From Stagonosporopsis chrysanthemi (lineage: Eukaryota; Ascomycota; Dothideomycetes; Pleosporales; Didymellaceae): 64,000 nucleotides of DNA. The notes below the pieces were generated by a model. It was not told the DNA's origin. It did no database searches and saw nothing but the letters and a program-made list of their open reading frames with translations. Of this stretch, positions 34,525 through 45,200 are shown piece after piece. The number at the start of each line of letters is the position of its first letter. Within the stretch, counting starts at the first letter, position 1. The stretch covers positions 1-64,000 of the forward strand of contig JAFISE010000082.1 in the NCBI GenBank assembly GCA_022560025.1. Reading direction: 5' to 3'. The position numbers were made by a program, and so were the translations under genes.

Positions 34525-36536
34525 TGTGGGAGAAAGAAGTAAGGTATAATTGATCACATCCGCCAACGGATACGCAGCCTCTTAAGAAGACCGCATATCG
34601 AGATAACGATCCATTTCGCCGCACTTCGCAGCGCAAACGCCGCAACTAAGCGTGGATAAGACCTTCAGAATGGCAAAAGGTTTCCCATGGTGGCATGTAA
34701 CCGCAGTGCTAGGGGAGACAAATCCACCACCCCGCAAGCGGCTCTTACGACATTGGTGGGGAACCCTTCCAAGCGTGGACGTAGGGTCCCGAATGCCAAA
34801 TCGAGACTAGGCGGACTTGTTCGCGAAACAGGTCTCAAAACGCTTCATAACTCGCGACGACCCCGCCTCGCGTGCGCGGGCTTGCTCCCTCCACACCTTT
34901 TTCAGCATCCATTCCCAAACGCCCATATGTACCGAAGAAGGGATCATCTGAACGGTCAGTATGCGGTGTCCAGTACAGCTTCTCCGTAGCTACTCCTTGT
35001 CTGGCTCTTTACAGAGACACCGGCAGTGAGTATTGCAATCGATATTGCCTCCAGAGAATGCATACATAAACGCGGCAATCTCAAGATTGCTCAACCGGCA
35101 ATTATCATCAACTACTTCAATGCGACTCTGGTGTGCGAAGCTCCGCTGCAACAAATTACCCAAGCGTACCTTTGCAACAAACCCCTGCGACAAACCCTGC
35201 AACAACCACTGCAACATCATGCCTCCATGGCCCAGTCAGCGGCCTCTTTATGAGTCCTACAATGGCTGACGCGTTGATGCCTGTTGTCCAATCCGAACAA
35301 TCCTCTCGCCACCGAGCCACTGTCCACAAGTCTTTGAATAAGGGCGAAACCTCGTAATCTCACAGAGAGGATGCCCAGAGTGTGATCTGAAGGGGCTCAT
35401 CACAATCCCTTTAAGCTGGCCTCTGATAAGAGAACGATGCTCGACAAGACATCGAAGCACGATGCTATAGATACGAGACTCGCCGAGCCTGTGCACAGCA
35501 GATGTGCACTATTCCTGCGGATCTCGGTCTGCCACCACGTCTCGCATATCGTGTCTAGACACGTCTTTACTCCGAATACTCCGAACGCAGCAGCACAGCA
35601 CAATGTGGGGTAAGACAGCACAGTGAGGCGTATGATCATCATGCGGTAAGTCACTGCTGGGTTGAATTGACAGTTCGATAACGCTACTCCATCCTAATCC
35701 TGCGATTACGCAACACCTCTAGCACAGAGGCTCATGTTTGGCTATGGTTATATCCGCCCTCTCACGTTAGACTGCGGCTCAAGTCACGAATTCTCCTTCA
35801 TCGACCCTGGCGGGATAAATGCGGCTCCGCAGCGGTTCCGCTCCAGTGTTCCCTTAGCGACACCCGTTGTCATAAACTGCAGGCTTCGACGATCGAGACT
35901 GTTTTGATGAAGCTCAATGACTGATTTAGAAGTTGCGAAGTGTGATCGCATTTACCCCGTGATGGTTGTGGCTGATAAGATGGTCGAAGCTTTGGTACTT
36001 GTCTTTCCGAATTTGGACATCAGATCCATGACCGATGATACCAGGTCCGTGCCAACGCGAGGGGCAATCAACCAGACCAGTCTCGTTTTTATCACAATGA
36101 CTGTTGCATTAGTTGCCAATGGAAGGTTTGATTGAGTTGGGTCATCGTCGACCAAACGCCATGGCTGACCCCAGACTTCCTGCCAACCGTGCCTCTGATT
36201 CGACGGATTTGATCACGATGGCAAGCTCGGTCGTTGCAGATAGCCCACGGAGCCGTGGCGCATGACGGCTGGTTGCAGTCCGATTACGTTCGCGCTACCC
36301 ACTGGCTAGCCGTCCACACAGTGAATGGATTGCACTTCCCCATATGGGGTGGGATCATATTTACTCGATAAGGATGAGGAGTAGTCACTGCTATGTATAT
36401 CATATATCTATGCTCCAGCTACCCCTAGAACGTAAAATCATTACTGCCAATGTCATCCCTACAAAACAAGGCCTTATTCAGCTTATCAACAGTACTTCAT
36501 ACCATCAAGCTCGGTCTCGCCTACATCTACTTCACC
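34525..36536. promoter_or_regulatory. 2-kb divergent region between flavoprotein and Rieske genes
   Basis: No gene is supported. GATA-type sites, the core recognised by AreA-like nitrogen regulators, occur at 34601-34606 (AGATAA), 35424-35430 and 35973-35979 (TGATAAG) and 36367-36372 (GATAAG). A TATA-rich stretch lies at about 36391-36412. The length, large for this genome, suggests regulated expression. Site function is inference. Confidence 0.45.
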
Positions 36537-37847
36537 ATGGCTGGATCCCTCCTGAGCTATATCGGGCTCGGTGGTGCTGCTCCGGCCTCACCACCACCAG
36601 AGAATGGCGCCGTCCGCGCCCTGCCAGGCAACTGGTACACATCAGAGGAGATGTACCAGCTGGAGAGGCGCGCCATTTTCTCTCGACGATGGCTGATCCT
36701 CACACACAAGTCGCGTCTCCAGAAGCCTGGTGACTGGCTCCGCTACAACTGTGCCAACTACGACTTCGTTGTCTCCAAGGACCGCAATGGCGAGATCCAC
36801 GCCTTCCACAATGTTTGCAGGCACCGGGCCTACCCCGTCGTCGAGCAGGATCAGGGCAACTCCAAGATTCTCTCCTGCAAGTACCACGGATGGTCATACG
36901 GTCTGAACGGTAAGCTGGCGAAGGCCCCTGGCTACCAGGAGCTTGACAGCTTCGACAAGGCCAAGAACGGTCTGTTCCCGATTCACGTCCACATTGACCC
37001 CAACGGCTTCATCTACATCAACATGGACTCAAACAAGGTCCCTGAGGTTTCATGGAACGAGCAGTTTGAGGGTACCGACCAGCAGGAGCGATTTAAGCAG
37101 TTCGACTTTGACGACTTCGATTTCGATCATTCCTACACATTGGAAGGCGACTTCAACTGGAAGATTCTTGCCGACAACTTCAATGAATGTTACCACTGCA
37201 AGACAACACACCCTGATCTGCCTGCCATCGCCAACCTTGAGACATACGATGTGCAGTGCTCAGCCGATCACATCGACCACGACCCCAAGAGTAACCCCGA
37301 TCAGGTCAAGCAAGGACTCAATATCTGCTCCACATATCTCTTCCCATACTCATCCTACACTGTCAGGTAAGAATTATCAGTCTTTTATCTATGTCACCAC
37401 AGGCAGCTAATACTATCCAGCCCTCACTTCATGTTCATGCAGAAGTTCATGCCATCCGGTCCCAACCACTGCGTCATGTACTACGAAGTCTGGAAGAACC
37501 GCAACAGCACACGTGAAGAGTTTGATCGCCTCAACATCGTCTACAAACGCGTCATGGCTGAGGACAAAGTTCTGTGCGAGCGCGCTCAGAAGAACATTAA
37601 CGCCGGTGTCTTCATCAACGGCGAACTGCACCCTCACTTGGAGAAAGGTCCTCTTTTCTTCCAGAAGCGTTGCCGTGAGATCGTCATGGAGCACGCGAAA
37701 AGGGAGAAGGCGGCCGGCAAGCAGATCTGGCCTGCTAAGCAGGCGCTGGAGAAGGATGGTAACTCGGCTATCAGTAACGAGGATGTTGACTTCTGCGAGG
37801 GTCTGGCATGCGGTAATGACAACGATAAGAGCGAGCTGGCTTGGTAA
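36537..37847 (+). CDS. Rieske non-heme iron monooxygenase (choline/betaine monooxygenase-like)
   Basis: Exons are 36537-37366 and 37421-37847, giving 418 residues. The Rieske [2Fe-2S] cluster ligands are C94-x-H96 and C114-x2-H117 (CRHRAYP, CKYHGW). The mononuclear iron site lies in NECYHCKTTH, with H220 and H225. This is the alpha-subunit plan of ring-hydroxylating oxygenases and of plant choline monooxygenase and bacterial glycine-betaine demethylase. The start at 36537 has a strong CACCATGG context; an in-frame ATG at 36450 would add 29 residues of unclear value. A separate reductase partner is not encoded nearby. Next to a dimethylglycine dehydrogenase-like gene, betaine demethylation is more likely than choline oxidation, but that is inference. 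Confidence 0.88.
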
Positions 37848-38489
37848 AAGCGATAGTTAACGAGGCATATGATGGAGTTTGGGTGTTTGCATGAGGCCTC
37901 GACCTCCTCGGCAGTTTTGCCATTCATTTTAGCGATTTATTGTCCATGATCAATTTTACACATCTTCGCAATCTCAACCCCTCTCCATCAGTTTGCTGAC
38001 TGGTCAATTCTACATCATCGTGTTATTTGAATCGTTCCATGTGGAGCCTGTTCCTCATCGGCCCGTGGCGAGATAACACTGATTCAATGAATGCTTCGGT
38101 CGCAATGGTGCATCGAACCTTGCTTGACCCCGCCCGTTCGAGGCTTGTCCATCGAAAAGCATGCCGAGAGTGGTATAGCGGCATTGGCCCTACGCTGCCG
38201 GATTGGGAAAACACACCCATCGTGGCGATAACCATCAACATCACGTACTGCCGATATCATTTTCGTTTATGTACCTGGTGTTGGTGAAATCACATGCCCT
38301 CGACTTTTTCCTACCTCATCTTACCCAACAGCTATTTTCGGTATCATGCAGCACGTGACGTCATCGTTGAACTGACAATAGGGCGTGCATATCGAGCACC
38401 ACAATGACATGCTGCAATCTCTGGACATACTGATCGCAAAAACCACCCCCTTATGTCCCCTTGACCATTGTAACTCTAGCATCTCAATC
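37848..38489. other. Intergenic region before the HAD gene
   Basis: This contains the 3' end of the Rieske gene and the HAD promoter. An in-frame ATG upstream of the HAD start (38385) exists, but the extension resembles no family member. Nothing else is visible. Confidence 0.55.
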
Positions 38490-39265
38490 ATGTCGCCCAA
38501 GCACATCGTATTCGACATAGTCGGCACCCTTATTTCTCACGAGCACTTATACGATGTTATCACCACACGGCTAGGGCCCGCTCTTGTGCGCTACAACATC
38601 TCGGGACGCCTTTTAGGCTACGCATGGCTCGAAACCGCTGAGCGTGAATATACTTATCTTTCCCTCTCGGGGCGCTATGTACCCTTTGCGCAAGTGTTCC
38701 AAGGACTGTTCTTCCGTGTTCTGCACTTTGCAGGCGTGCAGGAGCCAAGAAGCATCGCGAATGAGGCGGATGTCGAGTACTTCATACAGGAGTACAAGAA
38801 GTGTGCGGTCAGACCAGGAGCGAAGGAGTGTATCGATCGATTGAAGGAGAGTGGGTGGACGGTGTGGGCGTTCACGAGCGGTGATCGGGTCCGGGTTAGG
38901 GGTTACTTCGAGAAAGGCGGTATTGCTGTCGACAACGAACATATCATAACGTGCGATGATGTAGGGGCCGGCAAGCCTGAGCTCAAAGCTTATGAGCGGG
39001 TCAAGGAGAGAATTGGAGCAAGTGTAAATGACCCATTGTGGTTCGCGGCTGCGCACGGGTGGGATGTGAGCGCGGCTGGGAGAGTAGGATTCAAGACAGC
39101 CTATTGTACAGTAAGTGGCACTGCTTCAGGTAGCGAGGAGAGACTGGATATTAATGTGCCCAGATTCTGGAGAAGGAGCCGCTCGAAGCCATCTTTGGGA
39201 AGACTGATGTCACCTCTGATTCCCTACCGGCTCTTGCTGACAAGGTTATCGAGGCTGCACCATAG
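38490..39265 (+). CDS. HAD-superfamily hydrolase (haloacid dehalogenase-like)
   Basis: Exons are 38490-39110 and 39164-39265, 240 residues. Motif I is FDIVGTL with nucleophile D9; position 11 is Val, whereas HAD phosphatases have a second Asp there, so the protein is closer to the 2-haloacid dehalogenase group. Motif II is in FTSGD, motif III the Lys of GAGKPELKAYE, and motif IV lies in AAAHGWDVSAA. The second exon gives the usual C-terminal helix (ILEKEPLEAIFGKTDV). The physiological substrate is unknown; fungal members are generally uncharacterised. It converges on the next gene with only 129 nt between stop codons. Confidence 0.88.
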
Positions 39266-39394
39266 ACGTGAATTTATTGACTTATTGGTATCTTTATACA
39301 GCAATACTGGCTTCAACCTTGTTGACCGTTCGTCCCTACTATCTCCTCGAGAGCTACGGGAAGAACTCATATTTGCGTCCCACCTGTGTAACCA

Positions 39395-41135
39395 TCAAAT
39401 CTTTGCCGCCGTAACAGGTACTTCAAACACCTTGCTATCCGGTTGACACACGATATCTGGCGGCGGCAGCTCGCCAGTCTCGAGGTACCTGATTATGTGC
39501 TCCGACGTGCATTTAGAGGAAGCAATTAAGACACCGTGCTACTCCGTATTAGTTTCCCACAGTCTAAAAATTGAGTAAGGGAGGGGGTCCGACTTACGCC
39601 AACAGCATTCTGGTAGAACTTCCCAGCACCAGGAAAGAATTTTATCACTTCCTCCAAGCTTGAGGTGACAGGATCAACCGTGTTACTGATGAATAGCAGG
39701 GGAGTGCTCGTGTTGACTTGTTTGTATGCTGAACGGATTAGCAACACTGACATCAAAGTCATATCTGGTGCTACGACAACGTACCTGACATCTTTTGGCC
39801 AGGAGGCGACCTGAAGTCCAACTTCCGGCAGTACAGCGTCATGACCCGAGCCCACGCCGCACCGATATAACTCGACACGCCCTGCAACTCTGCAATGTAT
39901 TCCTGATACTTCTCTATGGATGAAATGTTATACCGCCCATCCATATCGTTACAGGCCGGTATGAACTTGCTTAACGTAATCTCGTACGCCCGAGCAGGTC
40001 CGTCGCACTCCGCAGGATGCCTCGCACCTCTATAACTCAACTGAGCAAGCGTGGAAGCATTACCGGTCTCCAGCTCAGCAAGTATTAGTGCAAGAAGAGG
40101 AAAGCGCGAGTAAGAGTCGTATGTCGAGAACATGATCATGTTGCGCAAATCCATGTGGTTCACCGCTGCAGGAAAATCAAAGACGTCCGGATCCCAAACG
40201 CCAATAGGCTCATTTTCGATAGCATGCAGGACGGCGTCGAGCCGGTGCAGCACAGAACCGGGAGAGGTGTCGTTGGCGAAAAAGGCACAGTTGGGACCTG
40301 CAGAGAAGCAGTGCACGGCGAACGATCGTACCGCCTCGTCGGCTTGCGTGATGCTTTTCGTCCACGCGCCGCTGTAGTAGTCGGCCGAGTCCATGACGCC
40401 GTCGATGACCATTTTCCCCACGCGATCAGGGAAGAGCTGAGCAAACGTAGTACCGAGGATCGAGCCGTAGGAGATGCCGAAGAAGTTGAGTTTCGCGGAG
40501 CGACTGTCTTCATCCCGAGTTTTGGCGGCTAACTCAGTGTAGTGCAGCATGTCGTAGGCAATAGCAGGTGTGTTGACATAGTTGGCATCCGGCGAGAGCT
40601 TTTTTGAGGCAAGTTCGCCATACGCACCTGCGTGAACAAAGGTCTGCTTGACGGCGGCGGGGCTCTGGAAGTCATATTCAAAGGCCACTTCTGCAATGTA
40701 CTCGTTGCGTATTGCTGGCGTTGCGGCCAAGGGGTCGGTAATGGAACCGCTATTGTTGACGCCTCGCGGGTCCATGCCAATAAGATTGTATTTGCTTCCA
40801 AGGAGGCCAGTCCATCGTCGAGTGTTAAGAAGCGTTGCGACCCCGCTGCCTCCAGGGCCGCCGGGATTAATTATGAGATCGCCAAGAGCGGGTTGAGTTA
40901 CTGCTTCGTAACGAAGGAAGGCGATGTTGGTAGTCCCAACTTCCGGCTGGTCGTAATCAAGGGGTACCTCAAGGTTGACACAAGTGAAATTTCCCCCATA
41001 GCATGTTGTCCAAAGCAGGTCTTTGGTTATTGGAATGTCTGCGAAGCTGGCGGACGAATTGATTTGTCGGATGGCGAGGGGACCTGCTACAACCAAAGCG
41101 AAGAGCCCACTGGCCAGAAATAAGAGTCTCAGCAT
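39395..41135 (-). CDS. Secreted alpha/beta hydrolase, TAP-type peptidase-like
   Basis: Exons are 41135-39785, 39728-39598 and 39538-39395, 541 residues. A signal peptide (MLRLLFLASGLFALVVAG) is followed by the oxyanion segment NPGGPGGSG, the nucleophile elbow GISYG (S222), the catalytic Asp in SNTVDP (D469) and His495 at the first codon of exon 3 (G-HGV). This set and the C-terminal segment match the tripeptidyl aminopeptidase-like (TAP) family of secreted fungal hydrolases. Several N-x-S/T sites point to glycosylation. The start 41135 is the first ATG. It probably releases peptides from protein N-termini outside the cell; substrate specificity cannot be read from sequence. Confidence 0.9.
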
Positions 41136-42224
41136 TGCACACAATTTATTTAAGAGACAAAATGGTATGAGAAGGAATTGTGGGTTGAATCTCGTTAACC
41201 AGCTAACGTCTTGCTTCTTTTATAGCCGTTTTGCTCAAGTCGTAATATGGGAGGTTGCCAATCAAAGGAACAACCATGAGGGCTGAGCCGCAGCACTACG
41301 ACTATGGCGGTGTCAAGTCAATATTCACATTGCTGTGGCTCGGACAGGCTGAAGTCGGCCCCGACGATCCGCTTACGGCCTGCTTGGCCAACATGGATGC
41401 TACATCGAGTTTAGTGTAGGCTTACCTACATAAAAGTAAGCGGAAAACCTCCCCGATGAGACTTGCTAGATGCGGTAATTGCGGTCCAGGCGAGCACTTT
41501 CGGAGACTACAAGGCTGTGCCTCCGCTCTTGGCCATAACTTTTGCCTGCCACAGCGAACACGCTGCACTGAAAATGCATCCATACACGGAGACTGGACAG
41601 GCTTATTCATTGATGATGATCAACCAATCAGAAGCGATCCTCAACGTAGTTTACCGGATCAAGGGGGCTGGTACAGTTCAACAAGCACCGATAAAGGAGG
41701 CCCCCAAGGCTTTTGCCGCACATTGATTTCGAATACTTCATGCTATCGTCTTGAGCCGATTCCGACATACGTGGTTTGGCGCGGATGGGTCGTGGTTGTG
41801 GTGCTGGCGAGCCCATAAGTCAGTCTGGGTTTACTTGTGTTTCTTCGATGGAGATAGGGAGTGGAGATACCTTATTGGGCTGGATTGAGAGATGGGTTGG
41901 CCATATTCCGGGGCTAAAGGTCGCGTGCAGTGGACTTGGAGAAACACGAGGTATGTTCAGCTCTCTTCTCCCTGCCAAGGGTTTCTTTCTCTGGATATGT
42001 CCGAGGCAAAGGTATCTTAGGGTTATGTCGATCAGAAATATCATTCCAATCGCCAGCAGGGATAGTATCGGGTCCAAACGTTCCTCATGAAACAAGGCAG
42101 CCACATAGATGATGGAAAAAAGAGTAATCAGCATTCTTTTGTACCGTAAATCGGAGTAAGCCAGCAAGATATGCAACGCCGCCCAATGCACCTCGTCCAC
42201 ACCTACAGACAACGAGCTCGACAT
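41136..42224. other. Intergenic region with one doubtful small ORF
   Basis: A 134-codon minus-strand frame (42224-41820) starts directly after the RRP5 stop codon and encodes two hydrophobic stretches in its first half. It lies in the RRP5 3' flank and has no recognised relative, so it is not called. The region also holds copy B of the dispersed repeat and the promoter of the TAP-like gene. Confidence 0.5.
41621..41695 (+). repeat. Diverged dispersed repeat, copy B
   Basis: Partner of 20566-20641 in the same orientation, roughly 75% identical. No gene or terminal repeat flanks it. Confidence 0.5.
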
Positions 42225-45200
42225 CTACTCCTCGTCCTTCCCAGCCCTCTCCTCCCTCCACTGCCCCTCCAACGCCTTCACCCTCTCCATCCCCTTCACA
42301 TTCCCCAGACTGCTCTCCCACTCCGCCCACTTTCCAAACACACTCTTAACACGCTTTCCCTTACCGCCCGCCTTCGCCGCACGTTCATACAACGCCCTGA
42401 CCGCCTCGTCGCCGCCATGGCTCCGCTCAAGCTCAATGTACACATCCCACACGTCGCCCTTCTTCGGGTACGTGCTGACGAGACCCTCGAAGATGGTGCG
42501 GCCGCGCTCGGCGTCGCCGTTAGCGGACTTGAATTCTAGCGCTGCGAATTTTTGCGTCAGGTAGCGGTGTTGCGCTGCGGGCACGGATTGGGTTGCACGC
42601 TGTAGGAGGGCGCGGGCGCGGGGCGGTGATGGTGGGGTGGTTACGTCCATTAGGAAGGTGGCGTAGCCAAGCCAGAAGGCGGGATCGGGAGTGAAGGATT
42701 TCTTCTTCGTCATGGATTGGTAGAGGGAATCTGCTTTCTGGGTGGGGGTTAGTATGATGGTGAATGTTTCGAGGACTTCCAGGGGCTTACATCGAGTTTG
42801 CCTGAGGAAATGTAGATCTTGATCATGCGCTCGTGCATCTCGCGGTCGTCTTGCTGCTGGCAGGCTTCTTTAAAGGTCGACTCGATTGTCTCGTCGCTGG
42901 CGTGCTCGTTCTCCAAGTGCAGCAGCGCGGTCCAGACGTTCAGCTTCTCCTGGTCTTCGCGCGCATTGATGGTGGCGAGCGCGCGGCGGGCGATCTGACG
43001 TGCTTTCTCGATCTCGTTCAGTTCGCGTTGGAAGACCATGTAGCGCACCCAGAGCTCGGAGCTGTTGGGCTGGCCAAGGAGTAAGCGCTCGTAGTCTGCG
43101 ACTGACTGGGGACCGTATGCGTCGAGATCGCCGGTGCGGTCTTCCTTGATGGTGGCCTTCTTGCTTTTCTTCTTCTTCTTGGCAGGCTCATCGTCGGAGT
43201 CGGAGTCGGAGGCTGCCTTCTTCTCGTCAAAGTCGAGGTTCGCGCCAGTCCAGTCGAAGCCGGATGTGCTCAGACCAGGGCCTGAAGCCTTGGCCGGCTC
43301 TGCATCGGACTCGTCATCAGAGTCATCCTGAGCAGCGTCATCCTCGTCTTCGCTGTCGGCACTCTTCACACTCCTCATGTCGATGTCGTCATCGAGATCG
43401 ACGCCTCCATCTTCGATATCTGAGTCATCAGCCTCGATGCCTGACGCATCGTCCATATCCTCATCCTCGTCACTTTCGCCCTTGATCTCGGAGTACTTCA
43501 GCGTGAAGCCAATCTTCCTCTTCTTGGGATCAACACTCAAGACCTTGGCCTTGACAGCGTCGTCCTTCTTGTACATCTCCTTGACCTTCTCCTTGTCGAC
43601 CGGCGTATCAGCAAGCTGGGAGATATGGCAGAGACCGCTGATGTTGTTCGACTTATCGACAAGGAGGAATACACCATAGTCCTCAACATGGCGGACCTTC
43701 GCAGTCACGATCTGGCCAACCTCAAGGTCATTCCATCCGGTAGGCTCGGTGTATTCACCCTGGATAACTGAGGTCTTCAAGCTCAGCTGTGGATTGCGCA
43801 TGTTCTCCTTGTTGGAAATGACCTTTCCAGTGACAAGCTGGTCCACTTGGAATGCAGCCTTCCAGTCCTTGATGTAAGCGTCAGAGAGCTCACTAACGCG
43901 GACGTAGGCTTCGACCTTGGGACCAAGACGGACGTAGAGACCATTGTCTGCAACCTGCTTGATGAAACCACGGATAACCTGGCCGACCTCGAGATCAGAT
44001 CTGTCCTTGATTACAGGGTCCTTGACAGGCAATGAAGAGCTGAGGACCTTCGAAGGTCTGGCTGACAGACCAAGCTTCTTGTTCGAGACATCGACATCAA
44101 CCACGCACACGCGAATGACATCGCCGATCTTGAACTCCGAGGGCTTGGCCTTGTCGTAATCGTCGGCAAGCTGCTCAAGGTAGATGGGTGCGGCGATGCT
44201 CTCGTTGACATGCACAACGATGGAGGTGTCATGTGTCTTCGTAACGCGAGCCGGCAGCACATATCCGACCTTCAGGTCCTTGATTGTGAGCTTGCTTCCG
44301 CTGACCGATGACGTTGCTGTCAGGTCGAGACGGCCAGCGGCAGGATCGACCGACTTAACGCGGACCTTGAGAGCCGAGCCAACGGGGAAGTTTTCCTCGA
44401 CGGCAGATAACTTCTCAAGGTCGTCAGTGAGGTCGAGGAATTCAATACGTCCGCGGACGTTGGCTGAGATATTGACCCAAACAAATCGATCGGCGATGTT
44501 GTTGACGAACGCCACCAATGTGCTGTCGGGTTTGATCTTATCGAGGCTGAGAACATCACCCTCTGTGGTCAGCTTTTCCTTCTTTGCGGTCAGCTCGAAT
44601 GTGGGTATCTTGTTGCTCGACCTATGCGTAATCGGCAGGAAGCGGTGGTTGCGCGCGTCGTGTCGACCGAGAACCTTCGCCTTGATCGTGTCGTTCATCT
44701 TGAACTGTGCTAGTGGGTTCTTCTTATCCTTGATGTCGTCCCAAGACTCAAAGATTTCAGCGACAGAGATGCGTCCCTGCACATTGTCACCGAGCGCGAC
44801 GTTCAACTGTGTGTTCTTGATGGACCTGATGCGGACATTGGCGGTGACGCCAAACTTGATGTCGGTGGTGGATGTGATCTTGGGATCGACTGGGTCCACC
44901 AAAGCTTCGCCAACAGCCTCGGCAACCTTGGGGGCACTGTCCATATCGACGTCGGCATCTGTCTTCATCGAGAGCCAGAAGAGCTCCTTGGATTCGTCAA
45001 CGTGCGTCACCTTAGCGGTGATGGACTGGTCCTTGCGCAGACCGAAGTTCGGCGATCGAAGCATCTCGTCGGTGAGCTGCGACTTGAAGACAGCACCGCT
45101 GATGTTGTTGCCAAGTTCAACGAATACCTTCTCCGGAAGAATGCCTCGTACGAAACCGTAGACAGTTGCGCCAGCCTTGATGTCTGAAAAGCTGGTGACG

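Noticed and set aside
36450..36536. Upstream in-frame ATG of the Rieske gene (29 extra residues)
   Set aside because: The ATG at 36537 has a much better start context and the extension looks like leader sequence.
41820..42224. 134-codon frame with two hydrophobic stretches
   Set aside because: It starts immediately after the RRP5 stop codon, lies in its 3' flank and has no recognised relative.
44184..45161. 325-codon plus-strand open frame inside RRP5
   Set aside because: It is an antisense shadow of the S1-repeat coding region, with Ser/Thr/Arg-rich chance composition.
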